NCBI GenBank assembly: GCA_041741995.1
Contig: JBGSJN010000010.1
Span: forward strand, 1 to 52,231
Source: WTXA01 sp041741995
Lineage (GTDB): Bacteria; Bacillota; TC1
Length of the DNA: 52,231 bases
Reading direction: 5' to 3'
In this document: positions 17,127 through 25,899 of the stretch, piece by piece
How the letters are laid out: each line of letters starts with the position of its first letter
How positions within the stretch are numbered: the first letter of the stretch is position 1
Made by a program: the position numbers and the translations under genes
Notes under the pieces: generated by a model
Seen by the model: the letters and a program-made list of their open reading frames with translations, nothing else
Told to the model about the DNA's origin: nothing
The model's database searches: none

Positions 17127-17675
17127 ATGAAATTACAACCAAATGAAAAAAGACTGCTAATAATATTAGCTGTTGTGTCTATTCTTGCCTTATCTTTCCA
17201 ATATTTGATACTTCCAGAATTAAAAAAAGGTCAAGATTTATCAGATAGGAATAGGAGCCTAAGTTTAGCCTATAATTTAATAGCCAATAAGAATGGTGAG
17301 GCATCTGCTATTGAAAAAGAGTATAGTAATGCTAAAAAAATGCTTGAGGAAATTCTTGAAAAAGATTTAAGTGGTTATCTTGGAGATGAGGAGCTTGATC
17401 TGTATTTTACTAGAATGGCTATAAGAAATGGCCTGAAGCCAAATTCATTGGTTATTGAAAATGCTAAGGATATTAATAAAGATGCTAAAGAGTATGTGAA
17501 TATCAAGGAAGTCTTTGTTACTCTTGAATTAGCTGGCAGTATGGAACAGCTGTTTTCACTTATGAATGAAATAGATAGTGAAGGATTTTTGAAGATTGAA
17601 TATCTTGATTCAGTCAATAACGATATAGGATTTAATCATAAAATAAAAGTTTCAATACTTATGTTAAAAGGATAA
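17127..17675 (+). CDS. PilO-like pilus assembly protein
   Basis: A 182-residue bitopic membrane protein: short cytosolic start, one membrane helix (about 9-30, RLLIILAVVSILALSFQYLI), a coiled coil (about 35-85) and a C-terminal alpha/beta ferredoxin-like part. This architecture, and the position after the PilM/N gene, fit PilO, which partners PilN to align the assembly platform. Sequence identity to named PilO proteins cannot be judged by eye, so the call rests on architecture and context. Confidence 0.7.
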   Translation: MKLQPNEKRLLIILAVVSILALSFQYLILPELKKGQDLSDRNRSLSLAYNLIANKNGEASAIEKEYSNAKKMLEEILEKDLSGYLGDEELDLYFTRMAIRNGLKPNSLVIENAKDINKDAKEYVNIKEVFVTLELAGSMEQLFSLMNEIDSEGFLKIEYLDSVNNDIGFNHKIKVSILMLKG

Positions 17676-17676
17676 T

Positions 17677-19008
17677 ATGATGGGAAATATTGTAGGAAGA
17701 ATGAGAAAATTAGGAAATACTGGTGCTACTTTAATTGCGGTTATGGTAGTTACAACTATTTTGAGTCTTTTTCTTATTACTCTGCAGCCTATAATGTATA
17801 ATTATGCCCAGCGTAGTGTTGACGAGAGGGATCTTAAACAGGCTGAGTTCAGTGCTAGAAGTGCTAATGATGCTATAGTTGAGGGTATTCTTTCAGGTGA
17901 TGCTACTTTAGTTTCTGGTATTAATAGTATTGCTGGTGATGGTAGCAGTTTGGTCCTTACTGATTTCAGTTTTACATCATCACAAATGGGTGCTATAGAG
18001 GCTAGGATTCAGCGTATTTCATCTGGGGAGTTTGCTGTTATAACTAAAGCTACTGTTAATGATGCTCAAAGGACAATTGGCAGGGAAATTATTAAATCGA
18101 CAACTGCTGGTACACTAGATCCCAATGCTTTAAATTCTTATTATTTTTACAATGTAACTTATACAACTGGAAGAGGTTTTGTGACTACAGGAGACACTCC
18201 GGTAGTTGTTGCTACCACATTTAATGTAAATAGCGGCACACTTAATATTGCTGGTGATTTAGTTTTATATAATACAAACTTAAATAATACAAGAATTAGA
18301 GGGGCTTCTAGTCTGTATTTAGATGGTAATCTATATACAGGTTCAGCTAGATTTAGGATTCAAAATACTGCAGAAGCCTATATAAAAGGTGAACTTTATA
18401 AAAGAACTACTTCTAGTACCAATCTTGATTTAACAAATAGTGATTGTCCGGATCTATATGAAGTTACACAAGATATGAAGAACATATATGATGCTGTTCC
18501 ATCTTGGGTTAGAACAACTGGAACTAACTATACAAATGGTATGACTTTAGTGGGTGGAACATATTATAGGACAAATTCAACAACTACAACGATTGCAAAT
18601 ATTGCTAGTCAACTTGATTCTAATGTTACTCCTGATAATCCTGTATACATAATAGTTAGAAATGGACATGATCTAACTTTATCGAGTGCACTAGATGTTC
18701 CTGATGGTGGCACGCCTAGAGATCCAAGAGTTGTATTTATCTTAGAAAATAGTGCTGACTTAATCTTACAACACCAATCTTCAGCTGTTGTCTACGGAAC
18801 AACTAGTAGTTCTAGACTATATGTCAATTATCCTGGTTATGGAGTTTCTACTCTTTATGGACAAGTAAAGGTTGGCACCTTAAACCATATTAGAAATAAT
18901 AATATGGGTTCTTTAATCAACTATCAAATTATACTTGATTATCAAGCTGCCTCAACACCAGGATCAGTAACCTGGATAGCAGGACAATATATGAAAGCAA
19001 CATACTAG
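17677..19008 (+). CDS. Large PilX/GspK-like minor pilin-related protein
   Basis: A 443-residue protein with a degenerate prepilin N terminus, NTG|ATLIAVMVVTTILSLF, in which Glu5 is replaced by Ala. Loss of Glu5 is typical of GspK/PilX-type tip initiators. The large exported part (residues 45-443) is rich in Ser, Thr and Asn with many short beta-strand-like repeats and could be a beta-helix or adhesive domain. It begins 1 base after the pilO-like stop. The coding strand switches from G/T-rich to A-rich near 18120, inside the gene. Likely sits at the pilus tip. Confidence 0.65.
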   Translation: MMGNIVGRMRKLGNTGATLIAVMVVTTILSLFLITLQPIMYNYAQRSVDERDLKQAEFSARSANDAIVEGILSGDATLVSGINSIAGDGSSLVLTDFSFTSSQMGAIEARIQRISSGEFAVITKATVNDAQRTIGREIIKSTTAGTLDPNALNSYYFYNVTYTTGRGFVTTGDTPVVVATTFNVNSGTLNIAGDLVLYNTNLNNTRIRGASSLYLDGNLYTGSARFRIQNTAEAYIKGELYKRTTSSTNLDLTNSDCPDLYEVTQDMKNIYDAVPSWVRTTGTNYTNGMTLVGGTYYRTNSTTTTIANIASQLDSNVTPDNPVYIIVRNGHDLTLSSALDVPDGGTPRDPRVVFILENSADLILQHQSSAVVYGTTSSSRLYVNYPGYGVSTLYGQVKVGTLNHIRNNNMGSLINYQIILDYQAASTPGSVTWIAGQYMKATY

Positions 19009-19049
19009 AACATAAAAATAGAAAAACACGAAAATTAAAGGAAAAAAAG

Positions 19050-19376
19050 ATGAGAAAAATGATAATGGTCAAAAAATTTAATAATAAAGGAATGACCCTT
19101 ATTGAAGTGATAGCATCCATGGGTATTTTAGCTATACTATCTTTAGGTATCTATAACGGAACAGCTTTAATACTAAGGGGATTTGAGATAGGTCAGTTTG
19201 TGTATGAAAGTAATGGAGTAATTGAAAAAAGACTGGAGACCAATACAGTTGATGGAACAGCTGGTCAAGTTACTTTTAAGGTGAATGGTTCATCAGTAAT
19301 TGTTAATGGGCTATATCATACTGATAGTGAAACACAAGATGATATGACTATTTCCTATACTTTGTTTAGACCATAA
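19050..19376 (+). CDS. Pseudopilin (PilV/GspI-like)
   Basis: A 108-residue minor pilin with the class III signal NNKG|MTLIEVIASMGILAILS, followed by a short, soluble, beta-rich region. AAAGGA lies 7 bases before ATG 19050; alternatives are internal ATGs a few codons on. It belongs to the run of minor pilins that end the locus and probably forms part of the tip complex with its neighbours. Confidence 0.85.
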   Translation: MRKMIMVKKFNNKGMTLIEVIASMGILAILSLGIYNGTALILRGFEIGQFVYESNGVIEKRLETNTVDGTAGQVTFKVNGSSVIVNGLYHTDSETQDDMTISYTLFRP

Positions 19377-19390
19377 GGAAGTGATGGATT

Positions 19391-19858
19391 TTGAGAATTT
19401 TTAATAGAAAAGGTTTTACTCTTATAGAAGTGGTGGCAACTGTTGCTATAGCCTCCTTGGTTATGGTGGCTTTAGTTTCTTTTTTCTCTGTTGTTAGTAA
19501 GGTTTTTGTTTCTAGTGCTCTTGAAAGTGAAGAACGACTGATAGCTAGCAGTGCAAAGGCATATCTAAAGAATGAACTGACATATGTAGCTGAGATTGCT
19601 GTTAGTGGAGATGGGTCATTTAGTGAATTAGAATTTACAGGTGGCAGGATCTATAAGAATGGGGTTCAGGTTTTTGATAACGAATTTTATGGAAATACAA
19701 GTATTTATGGTGAGGTGACTGGTCTTGGATCTGTACTTACCTTTAACTTAAGAGTAGAAAACGGTGAGACGGACCGCAGCGAGGTCTATGTTATTAAGAC
19801 CTTAAACAAGGTTGATACATCCATTTCTACACCAGTAACTGTTTTATATTACAAGTAG
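19391..19858 (+). CDS. Pseudopilin (PilW/GspJ-like)
   Basis: A 155-residue minor pilin with a canonical signal, NRKG|FTLIEVVATVAIASLVMVA. The soluble part is beta-rich. The start is a TTG at 19391; AAGGAAGTGATGG is just upstream and no ATG or GTG gives the full signal peptide. Last gene of the pilus locus, closed by a strong terminator. Confidence 0.85.
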   Translation: MRIFNRKGFTLIEVVATVAIASLVMVALVSFFSVVSKVFVSSALESEERLIASSAKAYLKNELTYVAEIAVSGDGSFSELEFTGGRIYKNGVQVFDNEFYGNTSIYGEVTGLGSVLTFNLRVENGETDRSEVYVIKTLNKVDTSISTPVTVLYYK

Positions 19859-19887
19859 CTAAAAACTTTATTTAATATTGAATTTTC

Positions 19888-19926
19888 ATGGAATAATTAT
19901 TTTATATAATTATTCCATTTTTATCA
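19888..19926 (+). terminator. Terminator of the type IV pilus locus
   Basis: A perfect 13-base-pair stem, ATGGAATAATTAT (19888-19900) with ATAATTATTCCAT (19906-19918), around a TTTAT loop and followed by a T-run. It ends the minor pilin unit 30 bases after the last stop codon. Confidence 0.8.
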
Positions 19927-19959
19927 TTAAATGACAAAATACCACCAATAAGCTAAATA

Positions 19960-19968
19960 TGATATAAT
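19960..19968 (+). promoter_or_regulatory. Extended -10 promoter before the PLP lyase gene
   Basis: TGATATAAT, a perfect extended -10 element, lies 47 bases before ATG 20016. The -35 region is weak, which extended -10 promoters tolerate. It would start the long rightward unit from the lyase toward uppP. No SAM riboswitch or T-box fold fits the short leader. Confidence 0.55.
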
Positions 19969-20015
19969 TTAACATAAGTAATTATGAAGAAATAAAGAAT
20001 AAAAGAGGGACTGAT

Positions 20016-21200
20016 ATGAAAACCAAAACCCTAAGCATACACGGAAAACAACATAAAAAATACAGTGGCAATAAAGAACTCACACCGCCCATAAACCAAA
20101 CAGCCACCTTCTATTTCGATAGTGTAGAAGATGCAGAACAAACCTTTGAATGTAAAAATGACCAATACGTCTACACCAGAGGCAGAAACCCCAATCTAGA
20201 AGAACTAGAAGACAAAATAACCCTCCTAGAAGAAGGAGCTTTTGCCGTATCCTTTAGTTCAGGAATGGGTGCTATTGCTACAATATTACTGTCATTACTA
20301 AAAAATGGAGATAAGCTATTAACCCACAATATCCTCTATGGTAGTAGCTATAACCTGATAAATAAAATACTGCCTGATTATGGGATAAAGACTACCATGA
20401 TGAATCTAAGGGACCTATATAATACTAAAACCAATACTGATAAAGATATAGATAATATAATAAAAGATGGCTATAAGGTAGTCTATCTAGAAACCCCGGC
20501 CAATCCAACCCTGGATATCATCGATATAGCTGAACTAAGAAAAGCATTAGGAAATGAGATTATAATAATCGTTGATAACACTTTTGCTACCCCTGTTCTT
20601 CAACAACCTCTTCTATTAGGAGCTGATTTTGTAGTCCATAGTGCCACGAAATACATTGGAGGACACGGAGATGCAATAGGTGGTCTTGTAGTTGGTAAAA
20701 ACAAGGATTTTGAAGCAACCTTAAGATTTGGCTACATGTGCGAGTTTGGAACTGCCATGGCACCCTTTAACGCCTGGTTATTTAATAGAGGACTAAAAAC
20801 CCTGGAATACAGAATGAAAGGTCACTGCCAAAATTCAATGATTGTTGCAAATTACTTAGAAAAACACAACAAGGTCGAAAAAGTCTACTATCCAGGCTTA
20901 AACTCATTTGAAGATTACAATATTGCCAAGAAACAAATGAAAGATTTTGGCGGAATGATCACATTTGAGTTAGAGGATAGTGGTGTCGGTAATAGTAAGG
21001 CAATCAAGTTAGTAGATAACCTCAAACTATTTAAAATAGCAGTAAGCCTAGGTGATACAGAATCACTAGTAGAAATACCAGCATTGATGACCCATAGAGG
21101 ACAGAACATCAGTCCGACACTCATCAGATTGTCAGTAGGTCTTGAAGATGTTGACGACCTAATTGAAGATCTCGAACAGGCCTTGGAGATAATAGCATGA
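20016..21200 (+). CDS. Cys/Met metabolism PLP enzyme (methionine gamma-lyase or homolog)
   Basis: A 394-residue trans-sulfuration family enzyme. Visible are the substrate loop YVYTRGRNPN, SFSSGMGAIATILLS, LETPANPTLDI, the PLP aspartate in VDNTFATPVLQQP and the PLP lysine in HSATKYIGGHGD. Family members include methionine gamma-lyase, O-acetylhomoserine sulfhydrylase and cystathionine lyases; overall layout favours methionine gamma-lyase, but this cannot be settled by eye. It overlaps the next gene by 4 bases. The start of the gene is very A- and C-rich (hand count 47 of 60 bases at 20041-20100). Confidence 0.8.
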   Translation: MKTKTLSIHGKQHKKYSGNKELTPPINQTATFYFDSVEDAEQTFECKNDQYVYTRGRNPNLEELEDKITLLEEGAFAVSFSSGMGAIATILLSLLKNGDKLLTHNILYGSSYNLINKILPDYGIKTTMMNLRDLYNTKTNTDKDIDNIIKDGYKVVYLETPANPTLDIIDIAELRKALGNEIIIIVDNTFATPVLQQPLLLGADFVVHSATKYIGGHGDAIGGLVVGKNKDFEATLRFGYMCEFGTAMAPFNAWLFNRGLKTLEYRMKGHCQNSMIVANYLEKHNKVEKVYYPGLNSFEDYNIAKKQMKDFGGMITFELEDSGVGNSKAIKLVDNLKLFKIAVSLGDTESLVEIPALMTHRGQNISPTLIRLSVGLEDVDDLIEDLEQALEIIA

Positions 21201-22504
21201 GTATCAGACAAGATTTAGATAAGCTTAAAAAAAAGGAAGCCTTCTCCTTACATATGCCGGGACACAAAGGGTTAAGACTACCTACAGACACAACAGAACT
21301 AAGCTTCACTGACAATCTACTAAACCCCATTGGGAGTATTAAAGAACTAGAAAAAGCTATTGCTCATATTTACGATGTTAAAAGAACATATATAGGAACC
21401 AATGGTTCCACAGGGCTTTTAATGTCCTCCCTACTATATGCGGGTAAAGGAAAAAAAGTCTTATTACCAAGAGGTTCACATCAATCCATCTATAAAGGAA
21501 TAATCGACCAGGGACAAGAACCAATATATTTGAAGAATGATATTGATAATTTGGGTATAGCAAGACCCATACCAGCTAAAGATTATCTTGAAAATATAGG
21601 GAAGGTAGATACCGCCGTCTTTAACAACCCTACCTATGAGGGCTATATGGAAGATTATGCTCTCTTAAAACCATTTCTTAAGGATAAATTATCCATACTT
21701 GACGGAGCACATGGTTCCCATCTTTACTATATCCATAACCAAACTAATAACTGGATGAGTCTGCAAATACATTCCTTCCACAAGACACTAGGTGCAATGA
21801 ACCAAGGAGCAGTAATACTCTCAAATATAGATGATGACTTTAGAGAATATGCCAATTTTTATCAAACCTCCAGTCCCTCTTTTCCAATACTTTTATCAAT
21901 AGAAGATAGTATCAGAGAAATGATGAAAATGAAAATAGAAGACAGACTAAAGAGGATAGAAATATTAAAAAAAGAAATCAGTCTAATAAAGGGTTTTTTA
22001 GTAATAGAAAATGATGATCCTTTAAAACTTTTAATAACAGTTGATAGGAATATCGAGCTAGGGGCTGTAGTTGACTGGCTTGAGGAAAAAAGAGGTGTTT
22101 TTTTTGAACTATCTACTGATAAATATCTACTTGGAATATTAAGTTTCTACGATACATCAGGAAATTACGACTGGTTTTTAAAGAGCTTGAAAATGGCTAG
22201 TAACAATTTCAAGATGAGTGATGATTTTGTTGGTACCGGAGATGGTAGTGTAGAAGAACAACACATACCTGAAATGAAAATCCTCCCAGGTGAAGCCTTC
22301 TTTTTAGAGAAAAAAGCTGTCAGCATAAGTGAAAGCAAAGGGAGTATCAGTGGAGTCCTTTATAGTCCCTACCCACCAGGAGCACCGCTATTGGTACCAG
22401 GGGAAATCATTGACGATTATGTAATAGAGAAGATGCTGAACTGGAATGGTGACTATACAGGCTGTAGTGAAATAAAAGATGACATAATTTTTGTTATTAA
22501 GTGA
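21197..22504 (+). CDS. Orn/Lys/Arg decarboxylase-family PLP protein (YaaO-like)
   Basis: A 435-residue fold-type I decarboxylase-family protein. HMPGHKG near the start, YIGTNGSTGLLM, LDGAHGSHL and the PLP lysine in SFHKTLGAMNQGA are all present, and EEQHIPEMKILPGEAFF is the family C-terminal part. It is shorter than biosynthetic arginine decarboxylases and resembles Bacillus YaaO, which also lies directly before tmk. The substrate amino acid is not known. Overlap of ATGA with the lyase gene implies coupling. Confidence 0.85.
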   Translation: MSIRQDLDKLKKKEAFSLHMPGHKGLRLPTDTTELSFTDNLLNPIGSIKELEKAIAHIYDVKRTYIGTNGSTGLLMSSLLYAGKGKKVLLPRGSHQSIYKGIIDQGQEPIYLKNDIDNLGIARPIPAKDYLENIGKVDTAVFNNPTYEGYMEDYALLKPFLKDKLSILDGAHGSHLYYIHNQTNNWMSLQIHSFHKTLGAMNQGAVILSNIDDDFREYANFYQTSSPSFPILLSIEDSIREMMKMKIEDRLKRIEILKKEISLIKGFLVIENDDPLKLLITVDRNIELGAVVDWLEEKRGVFFELSTDKYLLGILSFYDTSGNYDWFLKSLKMASNNFKMSDDFVGTGDGSVEEQHIPEMKILPGEAFFLEKKAVSISESKGSISGVLYSPYPPGAPLLVPGEIIDDYVIEKMLNWNGDYTGCSEIKDDIIFVIK

Positions 22505-22519
22505 TTAAAATGATATAAT
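22491..22519 (+). promoter_or_regulatory. Internal promoter before tmk
   Basis: TTGTTA at 22491-22496 and TATAAT at 22514-22519 with a 17-base spacer; TG at 22511-22512 makes it an extended -10. It overlaps the decarboxylase stop codon. It would let the essential tmk-holB block be transcribed independently of the two upstream PLP enzymes. Confidence 0.6.
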
Positions 22520-22552
22520 ATAAGTTAGGATTTTAATAATTAGGAGAACTAT

Positions 22553-23185
22553 ATGTTTATAACATTTGAAGGAATAGACGGATCAGGAAAATCGACCCAA
22601 TGTCAACTTTTAAAAGAAAGTCTAGAAAAGAAAGGTTACAAGGTTTTAATGACCAGAGAACCTGGAGGAACAAAGACTGCAGAGGCCATAAGAAATGTAC
22701 TTTTACATATCCATGAGCCAATTGAAGCCATGACTGAGGTATTCCTTTACTGTGCAGCCAGAGTAGAACATTTAGAAAAAATAATTATTCCTAAGCTCGC
22801 TGAAGGCTACATAGTCATAAGCGACCGTTTTTATGATTCTACCATAGCCTATCAAGGTGGTGGGCGAGGATTAGGTTTAGATAAAATGATAGAAATAAAC
22901 AGAATTTTCATAGAAAAAGCCACACCGGATTTAACTTTTTTTGTAGATACAGATCTTTTGACAATTGAAAATCGTATGGATAAGAAAGAACTAGATAGAA
23001 TGGAACAAGAAGGCATGACCTTCATGAAAAAGGTTAGACAAGGATATCTCGATCTAATAGCAAGTGAAAATAAAAGAGTCGCAAACAGTAGATTCACTAT
23101 TGTTGATGGGGACTTAAGCATAAAAGATCTTGCAGACATGGTCTTAAAGAGAGCAGAGGAAGTATTAGGCAATGATAGAGGTTAA
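22553..23185 (+). CDS. tmk: Thymidylate kinase
   Basis: A 210-residue dTMP kinase that makes dTDP for DNA synthesis. P-loop FEGIDGSGKSTQ (4-15), the DR[YF] region TREPGGT near 36, SDRFYDSTIAYQG in the middle (dTMP site), and a lid region after 140. The length is typical. TTAGGAG precedes ATG. It overlaps holB by 14 bases, as in the conserved Firmicutes order. Confidence 0.96.
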   Translation: MFITFEGIDGSGKSTQCQLLKESLEKKGYKVLMTREPGGTKTAEAIRNVLLHIHEPIEAMTEVFLYCAARVEHLEKIIIPKLAEGYIVISDRFYDSTIAYQGGGRGLGLDKMIEINRIFIEKATPDLTFFVDTDLLTIENRMDKKELDRMEQEGMTFMKKVRQGYLDLIASENKRVANSRFTIVDGDLSIKDLADMVLKRAEEVLGNDRG

Positions 23186-24074
23186 AAGACTAGAAGAAAT
23201 ACTGGGGCAAAAAGAGATTGTAGATTATTTAACCAAGGATCTTGAAAGCAAGAAATACAACCACGCCTATATGTTCTTTGGTAAAAGGGGCATAGGCAAA
23301 AAGACATTGGCTCTTGCCTTTATAAAAAGCATACTATGCCAACAGGGCAATCCTGGATTTTGCGGAACATGTAGTTCCTGTAAGAAATTTGACATGGAAA
23401 GCTATATGGAATTTATACCATTTTATGACATTGGAGAATCTATCAAGATTGATGAAATAAGAAGGATATTAGAAGAAGAACACCTAAAAAAATACGAAGG
23501 TTCCTATAGAATAATATTTATGGAACATGCAGAGAGAATGACAGAAGCTGCAGCTAATTCATTGCTGAAAGTAATTGAGGAACCATTACCGGGAACTATA
23601 TTTATCTTTACTGCAATAAACCCGGATGATATTCTACCAACAATAATGTCCAGGGTAGAAAAATACTATTTAAACAATCTAAGCAAGGAAAATCTTGCCA
23701 AGATAATGACTGGATTAGGTTATGAGAATAACCAGTATCTAAGCCTTGGATCTATTGACGAAGCTAGAGTCCTACTAGATAATCTAGACGAGGATTTACT
23801 GGATTACAAACAATTTTGCGAATTGTTTATAAGTAAAGATCTTGAAGCTATTTTTAATCTGGCAGAGAAACTAAATAAAAAACCATATCTAAAAGAATTG
23901 CTAAGCTATTATCAACTTGAAGCAATGGATCGCTATAGACATGGTTTAAAGGAATTTAATTTGAAAGTTGTTGGAGCTATCGATGATGCTCTGAGAAAAA
24001 TAAAAAGAAATGTAAATGAAAGGCATGCTTTAGAGTATTGCTTTTTAACCATAGGAGGAATATTTAGTGAGTAA
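23172..24074 (+). CDS. holB: DNA polymerase III delta' subunit
   Basis: A 300-residue clamp-loader subunit. The AAA+ P-loop is degenerate in the family way (FGKRGIGKKTLA), and the zinc-binding Cys cluster is CQQGNPGFCGTCSSCKK. The sensor region ANSLLKVIEEPLPGTIFIF is clear. It works with DnaX and HolA to load the sliding clamp. It overlaps tmk (14 bases) and ricT (8 bases), consistent with coupled translation. Confidence 0.94.
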   Translation: MIEVKRLEEILGQKEIVDYLTKDLESKKYNHAYMFFGKRGIGKKTLALAFIKSILCQQGNPGFCGTCSSCKKFDMESYMEFIPFYDIGESIKIDEIRRILEEEHLKKYEGSYRIIFMEHAERMTEAAANSLLKVIEEPLPGTIFIFTAINPDDILPTIMSRVEKYYLNNLSKENLAKIMTGLGYENNQYLSLGSIDEARVLLDNLDEDLLDYKQFCELFISKDLEAIFNLAEKLNKKPYLKELLSYYQLEAMDRYRHGLKEFNLKVVGAIDDALRKIKRNVNERHALEYCFLTIGGIFSE

Positions 24075-24942
24075 ACTATACAAGGTTATAGGTATTAGGT
24101 TCTCAGGTGTTGGGAAAACCTACTATTTCGACCCAAGAAATTTTAATGTAAGCACCGGAGACAATGTAATTGTTGAAACTGCTAGAGGCTTGGAATATGG
24201 AACAGCTGTAACTGACATTAAGGAAGTTACAGAAAATGAAATTGTCCAACCTCTAAAACCAATACAAAGAATGGCAACAGATCATGATAAAAAGAAACTA
24301 GAAGATAATAAAAGGGCAGAAAAAGATGCCTTGAAAACTTGTGATGAAAAAGTAAAAAAACATGATTTACCAATGAAACTATTAAATGCTGAATATACCT
24401 TCGATAGAGGTAAGATAATATTTTACTTCACTTCAGGAAGCAGAGTAGATTTCAGGGAATTAGTTAAGGATTTGGCAAGTGTATTTAAAACAAGAATAGA
24501 ACTACGCCAAGTAGGAGTCAGAGATGAAGCTAAACACCTAGGAGGCTACGGCTCATGTGGTCGTAATCTTTGTTGTTCAAGTTTCCTTGGTGAGTTTGAA
24601 ACAATTTCTATTAAGATGGCTAAGAATCAGAATATATCACCAAATCCTACAAAAATAAATGGTGTTTGTGGAAGATTAAAGTGTTGTCTTAAGTATGAGG
24701 ATCAATCTTACACTGTACTAAGAGCAACTTTTCCAAAAGAAGGATCATTTGTTGAAACCCCTATGGGCAGAGGCAAGATTATAAAAAACAGCTTCTTCAC
24801 CAAACAGGTTACTGTAATATTAGCTGATGGTGGATTTGGAAAGTTCAGCCTTGATGAGACTGATTTTGAGCCAGCAGGATTTCAAGAAATTGTAGTTAGT
24901 CCAGAAGAGGAGAAACTAGATGAAGATATCAGCACAGATTGA
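24067..24942 (+). CDS. ricT: RicT (YaaT), PSP1-domain protein of the Ric complex
   Basis: A 291-residue PSP1-domain protein starting at GTG 24067 after ATAGGAGG. The signature cysteine region is GSCGRNLCCSSF followed by VCGRLKCCLKYE. In Bacillus, RicT with RicA and RicF forms an iron-sulfur complex that stimulates RNase Y-dependent mRNA maturation. Conserved position between holB and yabA. The C-terminal 20 residues are acidic and overlap the yabA start by 23 bases. Confidence 0.94.
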   Translation: MSKLYKVIGIRFSGVGKTYYFDPRNFNVSTGDNVIVETARGLEYGTAVTDIKEVTENEIVQPLKPIQRMATDHDKKKLEDNKRAEKDALKTCDEKVKKHDLPMKLLNAEYTFDRGKIIFYFTSGSRVDFRELVKDLASVFKTRIELRQVGVRDEAKHLGGYGSCGRNLCCSSFLGEFETISIKMAKNQNISPNPTKINGVCGRLKCCLKYEDQSYTVLRATFPKEGSFVETPMGRGKIIKNSFFTKQVTVILADGGFGKFSLDETDFEPAGFQEIVVSPEEEKLDEDISTD

Positions 24943-25186
24943 TCTGATAGTTGAAAGAATAAATGATATTCTCCATGAAGTGGAAGAATTAAAAAAACAG
25001 CTTGAGGTTCTGGAAAAAAGAAATGAACAATTGAGCAACTATTTACAAAAGGAAGACAAGTCCCAAAGTGTAGGTAATTTAATCAAGCTTTATGAACAAG
25101 GCTTTCATATTTGCCATAGTTCCTTTGGAAGACTAAGGGATGAAGATTGTATCTTCTGCCTAAATGTAATAGATAGGACAGAATAA
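24920..25186 (+). CDS. yabA: YabA, replication-initiation control protein (short form)
   Basis: An 88-residue YabA-like protein. The N-terminal half is a leucine-zipper-like coiled coil (EVEELKKQLEVLEKRNEQL); the C-terminal zinc domain is LYEQGFHICHSSFGRLRDED followed by CIFCL. YabA bridges DnaA and the DnaN clamp to limit initiation. It is about 30 residues shorter than Bacillus YabA, mainly in the linker. Start ATG 24920 lies inside ricT, with GAAGAGGAG upstream. Confidence 0.9.
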   Translation: MKISAQIDLIVERINDILHEVEELKKQLEVLEKRNEQLSNYLQKEDKSQSVGNLIKLYEQGFHICHSSFGRLRDEDCIFCLNVIDRTE

Positions 25187-25899
25187 TGAAAAAGGTCAGG
25201 GAAGAAGTATTATATAAATATTCCTTTTATCAACCTGTAGATGGATACAGGTATAGTATTGATGCTCTTTTACTGGCTGGTTTTTTAAGAGGTAGGACTG
25301 TACAAACCAAGATACTAGACATAGGTACAGGCAGCGGTATAATACCTCTACTAATTAGCAAAAGATTCCCTGACTGGGAATTTTCTGCTGTTGAAATACA
25401 AAAAGATCTTTATGATCTAGCCGAAGAGAATTTTCATCTACATAAGCTTGAGGTTAATTTAATAGAAGGGGATTATAGAGATATAGTGGGACAAGACACC
25501 TATGATTTGATAGTTTCCAATCCACCTTACTTCAATCATGGACACCAGCCAAATAACCGGCAGATAGCCATAGCCAGGCATGAACTATTTGGGGAGATGG
25601 ATAGTCTGATTAAAAAAGCCAAGAAACTCCTTAAGGCAGGTGGATATTTTTATGTCATCTACCCAGCAGATAGATTAGCTGAGTTATTGTCTAAATTAAG
25701 TAATAATAAACTGGCACCTTATGCCCTTAAACCAATATACCCAAAACCAGGAATGGAAGCTACATTAGTTATAGTTGTAGCGAGGAAGAATCATAAAGGT
25801 AGAGTACAATTATTAACACCCCTATATATTGGAGATAGTAACGGTAATGATACAAAGGAAATAAAGGATCTGTATGAAAAGGGAGTGCTAGAATGGTAA
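25186..25899 (+). CDS. tRNA1(Val) adenine-37 N6-methyltransferase-like protein
   Basis: A 237-residue SAM-dependent methyltransferase. The SAM loop is LDIGTGSGIIPLL near residue 44, and VSNPPYFNHG is the N6-adenine catalytic motif. It corresponds to Bacillus YabB and is related to E. coli TrmN6, which methylates A37 of tRNA-Val. The stop of yabA overlaps its ATG (TAATG). It overlaps rsmI by 7 bases. Confidence 0.9.
   Translation: MKKVREEVLYKYSFYQPVDGYRYSIDALLLAGFLRGRTVQTKILDIGTGSGIIPLLISKRFPDWEFSAVEIQKDLYDLAEENFHLHKLEVNLIEGDYRDIVGQDTYDLIVSNPPYFNHGHQPNNRQIAIARHELFGEMDSLIKKAKKLLKAGGYFYVIYPADRLAELLSKLSNNKLAPYALKPIYPKPGMEATLVIVVARKNHKGRVQLLTPLYIGDSNGNDTKEIKDLYEKGVLEW

Noticed and set aside
19021..19120. 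Leftward open frames and similar shadow frames inside larger genes
   Set aside because: They lie wholly within well-supported genes in other frames, lack ribosome binding sites and show no recognisable protein motifs.
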